Source: a bacterium
Lineage (GTDB): Bacteria > Patescibacteriota > Minisyncoccia > Phycocordibacterales > UBA2100
Assembly (NCBI GenBank): GCA_021781955.1
Contig: JAJXVV010000007.1
Location: 1-44,743 of the forward strand
Length of the DNA: 44,743 bases
Direction: 5' to 3'
How positions within the stretch are numbered: position 1 is the first letter of the stretch; every line of letters begins with the position of its first letter. This document shows, one piece after another, positions 1-9,523 of this stretch. The position numbers and the translations under genes are program-made. The notes under the pieces were generated by a model that ran no database searches, was not told the origin of the DNA, and saw nothing but the letters and a program-made list of their open reading frames with translations.

Positions 1-2727
1 GGAACAGGAAATATGGTCCTGTCTAATTCACCAACACTGACTGGTCTTACCGTGAACGGCACACTCAATCAATCCGGAGGTTTTGCCTACCTCGGCCAGT
101 ACAACACGACCGCGAACCCATTGAATAACGCAACTCCGGGTCTCGCCGTGAGTTGGAATGGTACCAACGGCGGCGGCGAAACTGATCTCTGGAACACTTA
201 CACTCCTGCGAGCACTGCTTTTACATTCAAACAACTTAAAACATCGGGTGCTGCACACTCCGACCTCATGACCATTCTTAGTAACGGAGATGTTGGTATC
301 GGTACGACGGGTCCGACCTCACCTCTCACCGTGAACGAGAACACCCCGGGCGGCATTATCGTGCAAGGCGTCTCTGGCGTGAACGGTGGCAACGCGGACT
401 TGCAGCTCTTCACCGCATCTCAGAACGGCGAGTGGGACATTTCTTCGTCGAATTCAGCGGGCGCCTTCACCTTCTGGGATTCCTTGTATGGAACTGGTCC
501 GTTCACTATCGAATCAAACACCCCCTCAAACACGCTCTACGTCAAATCAACAGGTGCCGTCGGTATTGGTACCAATAACCCCGCATACACGCTCGATGTT
601 GCTGGAGACGTGAATGTTTCTTCCGGACATTGCTTCCGGGTTGCAGGCGTGTGCATCGGCTACATAGTCAAACTTGCTGGAATCTACACCAGCACCACAA
701 CTGTCAGTAACGCTAAAGTTTCCTTCAGCGGATCGCCAGGCAGTGCGCCGAGCTTCTCTGGCAGCACGCTCACACTTCCAAGCAATACAGTCTCGATTGC
801 AAGCGAAGTGTGGGGCGGTGGCGGCAATACTTCTGCCAGCGGCGGCGGCGGTGGCGGCGGGTATTCATACAAACTCTACACAGCGCCGCTTGCCTCAACT
901 TATTACTACAATATAGGAGGGGCAGCTACTGCGTCTTCGTTTGGAACTGGCTCAGCAACTTCGACTGCCAATGGCGGCGGCGGCGGCTATCAGTATGCCG
1001 GCGGCGCGGGTGGCACGGCATCTGGCGGTGATATAAACCTCACAGGTTCTGCGGGCGGTACCGGATCTTATAACCAGACTGTAAGTTATGTTGTTTATAC
1101 CAATACTGGCGCTGGCGGTAATGCACCGCGTGGCGCTGGCGGTGGTGTTGGTCAATATGACTCTACGGGTTATGGCGGTGGCGGTGGTGGTGCTACCGCG
1201 GGCAGTTCAGGCGGCACAGGCGGCGCGGGGGGTATCGTAATAACCATATATGCGACCTCGTCTCCGACTGCCGCCGGCAACGACTACGCTGAAATGTTCC
1301 CGGTCAGCAATCCGATGATCAATGCTGGAGACATCGTGGCTGTTGATGCGGGGACACCTGTCTCGATGAAGCTCGCGCAAAAAGGCGATCGCGCACTTGC
1401 GGGTGTGATCTCCACGGCGCCAGGACAAACATTGGGAGACCAGGGTACCGTTGGTATGCGTCCTGTTGCACTTGCTGGCCGCGTACCTACCAAAGTCTCG
1501 CTCGAGAACGGCCCGATTGCGATTGGCGATAGAATCGCTGTTTCTTCAACACCCGGCGTGGGCATGAAGGCCGGGCCGTTCGATGATTCAGTGGGCATCG
1601 CGCTTGAGAGCTACGACGGCACACAGGCTTCGAGCACCATCACAGTATTTATCGATCTGCAGAAGGGAATTGATATCAACGCAATCGGCATGACGCTCTT
1701 GGGGAGCAATACAGCGCTCTCTGCCGTTCCGACGGCAACATCATCGAGCGCAACGTCAACGGCATCTGCATCATCGGGATCGTTCGACTTTGTAGGAGGC
1801 ATGATGAATGCGATTGCTTCGCGTATTGGGCTTGTCGTGGCATCATCGGCGTCGAGTTCCGCCACTTCAACCGCGGCAACTTCAACTGCGGCTACCTCAA
1901 CGGCTGTAACATCGGCCGTGGATGAATTCATGAACAGCATCTTCACGCAGATTATTGCGTGGATGAGCAATGCGAACAACGGAGTTGCTGACTTCTTTGC
2001 GAACCGCGTGCACGCGAAGCAGTTGTGCCTTGCGAAGGCGGACGGCACCGAGGTGTGCGTGACGGGCGATCAGCTTGCGGCGGCGATCGCGGCAGGCGCG
2101 GGCACCTCCACGACCGCAACATCGACGCAAGGACCGCTCATTTCGGTGAACGGCAACAACCCTGCGAGCGTGGCGATCGGTTCCGTGTATAACGACCTCG
2201 GCGCGACGATCACTGGTCCGCAGGCCGACCTCAATCTCGGCATCGACGCGACGGTCGACGGCGGCGCGACCACGACGGCAACCAAGGTCTCAGTCAACAC
2301 TGCGAAGGCAGGCACGCATACGATCCTCTACTTTGCGACCGATCAAAACGGCGTGACCGGATACGCGACGCGCTCGGTAGTGGTGTACGATCCGTCCGCG
2401 ACCACTACGAGTGCCACCACGACCACCACTACCACCACGCCTCCTGCCACCACGACGACCGCAACGCCAACCGCAACAACGACGGCGACCACATCGACCA
2501 CACAATCAACTTCGCCAGCCACAACAACGACCGCAACGTCAACGGCGACATCAGCCACGGCTCCTGTCGCCACGACGACCGCAACGACGACCAGCAGCAC
2601 GACTTCCACGAGCACTCCGGCAACTTCAACTTCTACGACCACAGCGACAACAACGAGCAGCACCTCAACTCCTACGACGACCACGAGCACCTCGACCGCC
2701 ACGACCACGAGCGGCACCATCATATAG
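1..2727 (+). CDS. Large surface protein, 5'-truncated: tail-fibre-like repeats, Gly-rich domain, Ig-like/DUF5011-like region, Thr-rich C-terminal tail
   Basis: Open from the window edge (track ORF 13..2727). Contains 'VGIGTTGPTSPLTV' motifs, a GGGG-rich block, 'GPLISVNGNNPASVAIGSVYNDLGATITG' and a roughly 110-aa T/S/A/P-only tail. Confidence 0.8.
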   Translation, partial: GTGNMVLSNSPTLTGLTVNGTLNQSGGFAYLGQYNTTANPLNNATPGLAVSWNGTNGGGETDLWNTYTPASTAFTFKQLKTSGAAHSDLMTILSNGDVGIGTTGPTSPLTVNENTPGGIIVQGVSGVNGGNADLQLFTASQNGEWDISSSNSAGAFTFWDSLYGTGPFTIESNTPSNTLYVKSTGAVGIGTNNPAYTLDVAGDVNVSSGHCFRVAGVCIGYIVKLAGIYTSTTTVSNAKVSFSGSPGSAPSFSGSTLTLPSNTVSIASEVWGGGGNTSASGGGGGGGYSYKLYTAPLASTYYYNIGGAATASSFGTGSATSTANGGGGGYQYAGGAGGTASGGDINLTGSAGGTGSYNQTVSYVVYTNTGAGGNAPRGAGGGVGQYDSTGYGGGGGGATAGSSGGTGGAGGIVITIYATSSPTAAGNDYAEMFPVSNPMINAGDIVAVDAGTPVSMKLAQKGDRALAGVISTAPGQTLGDQGTVGMRPVALAGRVPTKVSLENGPIAIGDRIAVSSTPGVGMKAGPFDDSVGIALESYDGTQASSTITVFIDLQKGIDINAIGMTLLGSNTALSAVPTATSSSATSTASASSGSFDFVGGMMNAIASRIGLVVASSASSSATSTAATSTAATSTAVTSAVDEFMNSIFTQIIAWMSNANNGVADFFANRVHAKQLCLAKADGTEVCVTGDQLAAAIAAGAGTSTTATSTQGPLISVNGNNPASVAIGSVYNDLGATITGPQADLNLGIDATVDGGATTTATKVSVNTAKAGTHTILYFATDQNGVTGYATRSVVVYDPSATTTSATTTTTTTTPPATTTTATPTATTTATTSTTQSTSPATTTTATSTATSATAPVATTTATTTSSTTSTSTPATSTSTTTATTTSSTSTPTTTTSTSTATTTSGTII

Positions 2728-2746
2728 ATGATAGGGTAGGAGACAT

Positions 2747-3988
2747 ATGAAAGAGCAATCCCGCAAACTACTTTCGATCATAGCGGCGACCGCGCTCGTC
2801 GTGAGTTCGTTCGGCATCTTCCCGCAGAGCGCGCATGCCGTTTCGTGCGGTTTCGGCACCGACAACGGCAGCGGCGTATGCGTCGGCTTTCTCACCTCCG
2901 GCACAAGCTGGACCGCCCCGAGCGATTGGAACCCTTCGAACAACACGATCGAAACGATCGGAGGCGGCGGTGGCGGCGGCGCGGGTACAACGAACAGCGC
3001 AAATGGCGCAGGAGGAGGAGCAGGAGGGGGAGGATACTCGAAGATATCGAACTTCAGTTTGGCGCCGGGTAGTTCCGTCGCCTACTCTGTTGGCGCTGGC
3101 GGTGGCGGCGGAGCATCTAGCGGAGCGGCAGGGAGCGCTGGCGGCGATAGTTATTTCTGCAACTCGACATCAAATTGTGCTTCTATCGCAGGCACGGCTG
3201 TCGTTGTTGGTGCAAAAGGCGGCACGGCCGGGTCTTCTCATACTGCCGGGATTGGCGGCGGGCAGAGTGGTGACACGGGGGGCGTTGGTACGACCCAAAA
3301 CTTGGGAGGGAATGGAGGCGGCGTAGCGTATACCAGCAGCTATTCACAATATTTTTTTGTTGCCGGCGGCGGCGGCGGCGGTGCCGGCCCCCTAGGGAGC
3401 GGTGCCAGCGGAGCTCCTTCCTGGGGAAATGCTGCCGCAACTGAGTCAGGTACTGGCGGCGGAGGAGGAAACGGAGGCGGAACAGCCGGCACAAATACGA
3501 GCAGTACTGCTTCATGCGCAGGGGGCAATGGTGGTAATAATGCTCAGGGGTCGGGCGGCGGTATCGGCGGCCTCTCTACATGCACAGGCTCCTCTGGTGG
3601 GAATGCAGGAAATGGCTCGAATGGCGGCGGCGGCGGCGGTGCCGGTGCCGGCTCTTACAGTATTGGAACAGCTGGCGCGGGCGGTACGGGAATTGAGTGG
3701 AATGCCTCGTATGGTTCAGGAGGTGGAGGCGGTGGCGGGGGAGGCTACGGTAGCGCGGGAAGCACTCCTGGGGGGGCGGGCGGTTCTTATGGCGGTGGCG
3801 GTGGCGGCGGCGGCTCCAGTAGTGTTGGTTTTAGTAGCGGCGGCAACGGAGCACAAGGTTTGATTGTGATTACATACACCCCAACCGTAGCCCCTCCCGC
3901 TCGGCACATCATTCTTTTCCAGGGGTATAAATTGAAGATTTTCTCGAATTATGGCTCGAAGCCGAGCATCATCATCTATCAACTTTAG
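2747..3988 (+). CDS. Secreted glycine-rich protein
   Basis: N-terminal signal peptide (MKEQSRKLLSIIAATALVVSSFGIFPQSAHA), long poly-Gly blocks, AGGAG SD upstream. Confidence 0.75.
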   Translation: MKEQSRKLLSIIAATALVVSSFGIFPQSAHAVSCGFGTDNGSGVCVGFLTSGTSWTAPSDWNPSNNTIETIGGGGGGGAGTTNSANGAGGGAGGGGYSKISNFSLAPGSSVAYSVGAGGGGGASSGAAGSAGGDSYFCNSTSNCASIAGTAVVVGAKGGTAGSSHTAGIGGGQSGDTGGVGTTQNLGGNGGGVAYTSSYSQYFFVAGGGGGGAGPLGSGASGAPSWGNAAATESGTGGGGGNGGGTAGTNTSSTASCAGGNGGNNAQGSGGGIGGLSTCTGSSGGNAGNGSNGGGGGGAGAGSYSIGTAGAGGTGIEWNASYGSGGGGGGGGGYGSAGSTPGGAGGSYGGGGGGGGSSSVGFSSGGNGAQGLIVITYTPTVAPPARHIILFQGYKLKIFSNYGSKPSIIIYQL

Positions 3989-4595
3989 TATGCGGATGGA
4001 GAAGGGCGACCTATTTCTCTTGAGCGCGGTGGCGGTAGTAATCATCACGCTTGGCATAGGATTTTGGTTCATGAAGGGACGAGAAGCGCCGACGCCGCAA
4101 GCGACGCCAATCGCGACTTCAAATCCGCTTTTCGGTCTCCCAGGCGGTGATGCGGGGATAAAGGGTTCTGGCGCTTCGCCGGCGCCGCGCACGCCGCCGG
4201 CAGGTCAGCTCGAATATCACAACGTTCAGTACGGTTTCTCGCTCTTCTATCCGCAGAAACTCTCGGTAAAGCGATACGACGATCGTGGCGCGACCACACT
4301 TGTCTTTCAAAGCGTCGATCCGCCCGAAGGATTCCAGGTGTTCGTTGTTCCGTATAGCGGCACGACAGTGAGCGCGCAGCGCTTCGCGATGGACGAGCCT
4401 TCGGGCGAGCGGGTCAACCCGCGCTACGGCACGATCGACGGCGCCAACGTGGCCACCTTCTATAGTACGAGCCAGACACTTGGCGATACCTACGAAGTGT
4501 GGTTCATCCACGGCGGCTACCTCTACGAGGTGACGACCTTAAAACCGCTCGATACCTGGCTCCAGAGCATCATGCAGACGTGGCAGTTCATCTGA
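3989..4595 (+). CDS. Membrane-anchored hypothetical protein
   Basis: MRMEKGDLFLLSAVAVVIITLGIGFWFMKG single TM followed by an extracytoplasmic domain. ATG overlaps the upstream stop (tagtATG). Confidence 0.6.
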
Positions 4596-4670
4596 CAAAA
4601 AGAATCCCGCGAGTCTTTTCATGGTTGTACACAGGAGAGGGGCGGGTCGGATGAGGTACACTAGGTGCAT

Positions 4671-5681
4671 ATGGCACGCATAGCGATAAATGGGTTCGGT
4701 AGAATCGGGCGAGGGTTTTACAGGGCGGCGCACGCCAGGGGCGATCTCGAGATCGTGGCGATCAACGATCTCACGACGCCTGAGAATCTGGCTTACTTAT
4801 TGAAATACGACACCGTCTACAAGCGCGCCCCGTTTTCCGTGGCGGCGAAGGGGAGCGCGCTCGTCATCGACGGGAAGGAGATTCCTATCCTTACGGAAAA
4901 GGACCCGGCCGCGCTGCCGTGGAAAGACCTTGCCGTTGATGTGGTCGTCGAATCGACGGGCTTTTTCACGAAATTCGAGGATGCGCACAAGCACGTGCAA
5001 GCGGGAGCGAAGCGGGTCGTTATCTCCGCGCCGGGGAAAGGCGATGAATCCGTCGGCGCGACCGTGCTCATGGGGCTCAACGAGGAGAAGATGGGCACCT
5101 GCGCGGTTACGTCCAACGCCTCATGCACCACCAACGCCGCTTCGCCCCTCATCGCGATCCTCGATGAAGCGATAGGCATCGAAAAGGCCATCCTCTCGAC
5201 GACGCATGCCTACACCGCGAGCCAGGCGATCGTCGATTCTCCGGCGAAGAAAGACATGAAGGAGGGTCGCGCGGGCGCGCAGAATATCGTGCCCACCTCG
5301 ACCGGCGCGGCGATCGCGGTCACCAAAGCTTATCCGGCGCTCGCGGGCAAGTTCGACGGCATCAGCTTGCGCGTGCCGGTACCCGCCGGCTCCATCGCGG
5401 ACGTCACGTTCATCGCGAAACGCCCGACCAGCAGGGAAGAGGTCAACGATCTCCTGAGAAAGGCGGCCGCCGATCCCCGCTGGGAGAACACGTTCGCCGC
5501 ATCCGATGACGAACTCGTCTCTTCGGACATCATCGGCGAGCCGTTCGGCGCCATTGCCGACCTCGGCATGACGCGCGTCGTCGACGGCACGCTCGTCAAG
5601 GTGCTCTCGTGGTATGACAACGAGGCTGGGTACGTGCACACCTTGGTCGAGCATGTCGCGGCGGCCGCCGCGAAGCTTTAG
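4671..5681 (+). CDS. gap: Glyceraldehyde-3-phosphate dehydrogenase, type I
   Basis: ARIAINGFGRIGRGFYRAA, SNASCTTNAASPLIAIL (active-site Cys), SWYDNEAGYVHTLVEHV. Confidence 0.97.
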   Translation: MARIAINGFGRIGRGFYRAAHARGDLEIVAINDLTTPENLAYLLKYDTVYKRAPFSVAAKGSALVIDGKEIPILTEKDPAALPWKDLAVDVVVESTGFFTKFEDAHKHVQAGAKRVVISAPGKGDESVGATVLMGLNEEKMGTCAVTSNASCTTNAASPLIAILDEAIGIEKAILSTTHAYTASQAIVDSPAKKDMKEGRAGAQNIVPTSTGAAIAVTKAYPALAGKFDGISLRVPVPAGSIADVTFIAKRPTSREEVNDLLRKAAADPRWENTFAASDDELVSSDIIGEPFGAIADLGMTRVVDGTLVKVLSWYDNEAGYVHTLVEHVAAAAAKL

Positions 5682-5696
5682 ACCGATGCGCTCGCT

Positions 5697-6185
5697 ATGA
5701 AGATCTATTTCGCGGCCGATCACGCCGGTTTCGAGCTTAAAGGCGCGCTCATCGAATTCGTTCGCGGGCTGGGGCATGAACCGGAAGATTGCGGGGCGTT
5801 TGCGCACGACAAGGACGATGATTATCCGGGATTCGTCGCCGCAGCATCGCGCGCCTTGGCGCGCGATGCTGCGGCGGCCCTGCCTTCGCGCGCGGTCGTC
5901 ATCGGCGGCTCCGGCCAGGGCGAAGCCATCGTCGCCAACCGCTTCAAAGGCGTACGTTGCGCGCTTTATTACGGCGCTCCGGGGCGTTCGCAAACCGACA
6001 TGAGCGGCAAAGAGCTCGACATTCTCGCCTCGACCCGCGAGCACAACGATGCCAACGCGCTCTCGCTCGGCGCACGCTTCGTCACGGAAGATGAGGCAAA
6101 GCAGGTACTCAAAAAATGGCTTGAAATAAGCTTTCCTGGCGAGGAGCGGCACGCACGCCGCATCCGCGCGATAGACGCTGCGTAA
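5697..6185 (+). CDS. rpiB: Ribose-5-phosphate isomerase B/RpiB family
   Basis: MKIYFAADHAGFELKGALIEFV, DYPGF, GGSGQGEAIVANR. Confidence 0.88.
   Translation: MKIYFAADHAGFELKGALIEFVRGLGHEPEDCGAFAHDKDDDYPGFVAAASRALARDAAAALPSRAVVIGGSGQGEAIVANRFKGVRCALYYGAPGRSQTDMSGKELDILASTREHNDANALSLGARFVTEDEAKQVLKKWLEISFPGEERHARRIRAIDAA
5837..5876. repeat. 40-bp perfect inverted repeat (19-bp arms, TT centre) inside rpiB
   Basis: CGCCGCAGCATCGCGCGCC-TT-GGCGCGCGATGCTGCGGCG read directly. Confidence 0.9.
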
Positions 6186-6194
6186 GAGCTATCC

Positions 6195-6230
6195 ACAGCC
6201 CGCCGCCGCCCTTTGGGCGGCGGCGGGCTA
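6195..6230 (+). terminator. GC-rich hairpin after rpiB
   Basis: AGCCCGCCGCCGCCctttGGGCGGCGGCGGGCT. Confidence 0.6.
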
Positions 6231-6291
6231 CAATACGCGTGTGGAATAAGACGTTCTTTCGCTATTTATTAATTTAGCAAGCGTAAAAAAT

Positions 6292-6726
6292 ATGAAGACT
6301 CTTAGCAAACAGCGCGGTTTCACCCTGATCGAACTCTTGGTGGTCATCGCCATCATCGGCCTCTTGGCCTCGATCATCTTGGCCTCGCTCAACAGTGCCC
6401 GCGCCAAAGGCCGCGATGCGCGCCGCATCGCCGACCTGAAAGACATGCAGACGGCGCTCGAGCTTTACTACAGCAGCAACAACAACGCGTATCCGACGAC
6501 CGCGGCTGGTCTCGCTGCGCTCGCGCCCACCTACATCGCAACGGTACCGACGGATCCGGGCAGCTTCTCGTACACGTACGCGGTAAGTACCACCAGCCAG
6601 CAGTATTGCATCGAGGCTCGCCTCGAAGGCTCGCTCCCGACCGGTGGCGTCTCGGCTTGCGCGAACGGCGTAGTTCCAGCCGCTCCGTCCGGTTCTGGCG
6701 GTGTCGTGGACGCCGTAGGTAACTAA
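6292..6726 (+). CDS. Type IV pilin/pseudopilin-like protein 1
   Basis: KQRGFTLIELLVVIAIIGLLASIILASLNSARAKGRDARR: prepilin cleavage/N-methylation motif plus hydrophobic helix. Confidence 0.92.
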   Translation: MKTLSKQRGFTLIELLVVIAIIGLLASIILASLNSARAKGRDARRIADLKDMQTALELYYSSNNNAYPTTAAGLAALAPTYIATVPTDPGSFSYTYAVSTTSQQYCIEARLEGSLPTGGVSACANGVVPAAPSGSGGVVDAVGN

Positions 6727-6748
6727 AAAGAGCTTGCTGATACCACCT

Positions 6749-7192
6749 ATGCTTAACGCACGTAAAGATTCCGGCTTCACCCTGATCGAACTCTTGGTGG
6801 TCATCGCCATCATCGGCCTCTTGGCCTCGATCATCTTGGCCTCGCTCAACAGTGCCCGCGCCAAAGGCCGCGATGCGCGCCGCATCGCCGACCTGAAAGA
6901 CATACAAACGGCGCTTGAACTCGAATACAGCAGCGCCGGCAACGCGTACCCGGCTGCTGGCACGGCCGGCGCTCTTCCGCCCACGCTCGCGCCCACCTAC
7001 ATGGCGACGCTGCCGACGGATCCCGGCTCGAATTCGTACACGTACGCGATTTCCAGCGATGGTCAGCACTACTGCATGGAAGCTCGCCTCGAAGGCTCGC
7101 TCCCGACAGGCGCTGCTGCGGCGTGCTACAGCACGGTAACCGGGGTCGCCCCAGGCGGCAGCGGCGGCAGCGTGTACTTCGTCACGCAATAA
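6749..7192 (+). CDS. Type IV pilin/pseudopilin-like protein 2
   Basis: DSGFTLIELLVVIAIIGLLASIILASLNSARAKGRDARR. Confidence 0.9.
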   Translation: MLNARKDSGFTLIELLVVIAIIGLLASIILASLNSARAKGRDARRIADLKDIQTALELEYSSAGNAYPAAGTAGALPPTLAPTYMATLPTDPGSNSYTYAISSDGQHYCMEARLEGSLPTGAAAACYSTVTGVAPGGSGGSVYFVTQ

Positions 7193-7262
7193 TCTGAGGT
7201 AATCCGCCGGCCTCGCGTGCTCAAGTACGAGCGCGGTCACGGATATCACGGCCGCAGGCGAC

Positions 7263-7288
7263 GACTCCTACGTCGATCCGTAGGCGTC
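7263..7288. terminator. Hairpin downstream of pilin 2, possible terminator
   Basis: GACTCCTACG-tcgatc-CGTAGGCGTC, 10-bp stem with one mismatch; no clear U-tract. Confidence 0.35.
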
Positions 7289-7302
7289 GACCGCTCGCAC
7301 AG

Positions 7303-7334
7303 CGCACCATCCCGCCGATCGGCGGGATGGTGCG
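7303..7334. repeat. 32-bp perfect palindrome overlapping the rpe promoter region
   Basis: CGCACCATCCCGCCGATCGGCGGGATGGTGCG, followed by TATACT at 7336-7341. Confidence 0.85.
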
Positions 7335-7349
7335 TTATACTGTTTCGCG

Positions 7350-8054
7350 ATGCCCGAGATCATCCCTACCAACACCTGCCCGAAGGACCTCGCCGAGCTT
7401 GCCGAGCGCTCGCGCGCTTTTGCGGCATACGCGCCGCAGGTGCAGCTCGACGTGTGCGACGGCTCGTTCGTGCCGGCGATCTCGTGGCCATACGGGGCAG
7501 GGCAGTGGGACGAACTTGTGCGCATGACACAGGTAGGCGAGAAGCTTCCGCATGCCGAGGCCGTCCGCTATGAAGCGCACCTGATGATAGAGAGCCCGCG
7601 CGCATGCGGCGAGCTTTTGGCGCAGGTCGGCGTGCCGCGCATCATGGGACACTTTGAAGCGTCGGGTTCTATCGATAACGCTCGCGAGACGCTGCGTGCG
7701 TGGCGGGAGAGCGGCGCGCGCGAGGTCGGCCTCGCGCTCCTCATCGATACGCCGCTTGAGCGCGTTGAGCCTCTCATCGCGGAGCTCGACTGCGTGCTCC
7801 TCATGTCGATAGAGAAACTCGGCGCGCAGGGCGCCGCCTTCCAACCGCGCATCTATGAGCGAATCCGGCAACTCCACGCGGCGCACCCCTCGCTTACCGT
7901 TGCCATAGACGGCGGCGTCTCCGAGCAGAACATTGCCGAGCTCGCGCGCGCGGGCGCCTCGCGGTTCGGGGTCGGTTCCGCGATATCCAAAGCCGCCGAC
8001 CCGAAGAAAGCCTACGAGACGCTCTTCTCGCTCGCTATCCACACGCAGGATTGA
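7350..8054 (+). CDS. rpe: Ribulose-phosphate 3-epimerase family protein
   Basis: QLDVCDGSFVPAISW, EAHLMIESP, VAIDGGVSEQNIAELARAGASRFGVGSAI. Confidence 0.8.
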   Translation: MPEIIPTNTCPKDLAELAERSRAFAAYAPQVQLDVCDGSFVPAISWPYGAGQWDELVRMTQVGEKLPHAEAVRYEAHLMIESPRACGELLAQVGVPRIMGHFEASGSIDNARETLRAWRESGAREVGLALLIDTPLERVEPLIAELDCVLLMSIEKLGAQGAAFQPRIYERIRQLHAAHPSLTVAIDGGVSEQNIAELARAGASRFGVGSAISKAADPKKAYETLFSLAIHTQD

Positions 8055-8087
8055 GTCCGGGAGCGGACGATGCTACATTTACGACAT

Positions 8088-8588
8088 ATGGGGGGGACAC
8101 GAACTTCGCGCGCGGCCAGCTCGCGTGCAGCCGGTTTTACGCTCATCGAATTGCTCGTCGTCATCGCCATCATCGGCCTCTTGGCCTCGATCATCTTGGC
8201 CTCGCTCAACAGTGCCCGCGCCAAAGGCCGCGATGCGCGCCGCTTGGCCGATCTCAAAGAGATCGCGAACGTTATGGCGTTGACAGACAACGGCGCGTCG
8301 CCCGTTACGCTCGTTGGCTGCACCGCCGCGGATTCGAACGTATCGAAATGCACGACCCCGAATCTTTCTGCCTACAAGGATCCCTCAGGTGCGACGGCCG
8401 CTTGCGGGACGAGCAATACGAGCTCGTGCGACTACGCGATTGGTTCTCAATCGTCCGTCATGGCGGGAAACCCCACAACGCAGAATTTCGAAGTCTGTGC
8501 CTATCTTGAGACGGCTTCAGGCCCGCTTACGTCGCCCGGTATGGTCAGCATTACCTCGAACGGCACGGTCGTGGCAGGTTGCAACTGA
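8088..8588 (+). CDS. Type IV pilin/pseudopilin-like protein 3
   Basis: MGGTRTSRAASSRAAGFTLIELLVVIAIIGLLASIILASLNSARAKGRDARR. TACATT (8074-8079) ends 8 nt before the ATG, favouring this start over 8070. Confidence 0.85.
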   Translation: MGGTRTSRAASSRAAGFTLIELLVVIAIIGLLASIILASLNSARAKGRDARRLADLKEIANVMALTDNGASPVTLVGCTAADSNVSKCTTPNLSAYKDPSGATAACGTSNTSSCDYAIGSQSSVMAGNPTTQNFEVCAYLETASGPLTSPGMVSITSNGTVVAGCN

Positions 8589-8659
8589 TCGTCACCGCGA
8601 TCAGCCGGTCTCGCTCATTGGGTGCGCGCGCGTAAGACACATCTTGCTATACTACAGGT

Positions 8660-9514
8660 ATGCAGCCGCTGACCGATTCCGAAGCGAAGGATCTTGCGCT
8701 CAAGGCGAACGCGATCCGGCAGACCATCATCGAGATGCTGGTCGAAGCCGGGTCGGGCCACACGGCCGGCCCACTGGGCATGGCGGATATTTTCACCGCG
8801 CTCTATTTCCGCGTGCTCAAACACGACCCGAAGCGGCCCGACTGGCCGGAGCGCGACCGGCTCATTCTTTCGAATGGCCACATTGCGCCGGTGCGCTACG
8901 CGGCGATGGCGCACGCCGATTACTTTCCCGTCGAGGAGTGCCTCACGCTCCGCACGTTCGGATCGCGCTTGCAGGGGCACCCCGAGCGCGACATGCTCCC
9001 CGGCTTGGAAACGACCTCGGGGCCGCTCGGCTCCGGACTTTCGCAAGCGGCAGGCATGGCCTACGCGGCGCGCATGGATAGCAAGAAATTCCACGTCTAC
9101 TGCGCGATGTCCGACGGCGAGCACGACGAGGGCAACGCGTGGGAAGCGATCATGTTCGCCGGCGCGAAGCGGCTCGGCAACCTCACTGGTATCATGGATC
9201 GCAACAACATCCAGATCGACGGCGACACCGAAGACGTGATGCCGCTGGAGCCTTTGCGCGACAAGTACGAAGCGTTCGGCTGGCATGTCATCGAGACCGA
9301 CGGCCACGACATCCCGCGCTTCATCGCGGCATGTGAAGAGGCGAAAGCCATAGTCGAAAAGCCCGTGCTCATCCTCGCGCACACTATTCCGGGCAAGGGT
9401 ATCGCCTCGATCGAGCATGATTACCGCTGGCACGGCAAGCCGCCGTCGCGCGCGGAAGGCGACGCGTTCCTCGAGGAGCTGCGTTCCGAGCGCCGTCGGA
9501 TCGATGGGGTATAG
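8660..9514 (+). CDS. tktN: Transketolase, N-terminal (TPP-binding) subunit
   Basis: EMLVEAGSGHTAGPLGMADIFTALYF, SNGHIAPVRYAAMAHADYFP, SDGEHDEGNAWEAIMFAG. Confidence 0.93.
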   Translation: MQPLTDSEAKDLALKANAIRQTIIEMLVEAGSGHTAGPLGMADIFTALYFRVLKHDPKRPDWPERDRLILSNGHIAPVRYAAMAHADYFPVEECLTLRTFGSRLQGHPERDMLPGLETTSGPLGSGLSQAAGMAYAARMDSKKFHVYCAMSDGEHDEGNAWEAIMFAGAKRLGNLTGIMDRNNIQIDGDTEDVMPLEPLRDKYEAFGWHVIETDGHDIPRFIAACEEAKAIVEKPVLILAHTIPGKGIASIEHDYRWHGKPPSRAEGDAFLEELRSERRRIDGV

Positions 9515-9523
9515 TGCTCTCAC

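Noticed and set aside
2343-2723. 126-aa Val-rich minus-strand ORF that looks like a TM protein
   Set aside because: Reverse complement of the ACN-rich Thr tail always reads as GTN/GTC Val codons; artefact.
3770-3776. G7 tract in the glycine-rich gene as another phase-variation site
   Set aside because: G runs are expected in GGN-rich poly-Gly coding sequence and the frame is intact; no independent support.
5121-6152. 343-aa minus-strand ORF
   Set aside because: Antisense to gap and rpiB; no domain signal.
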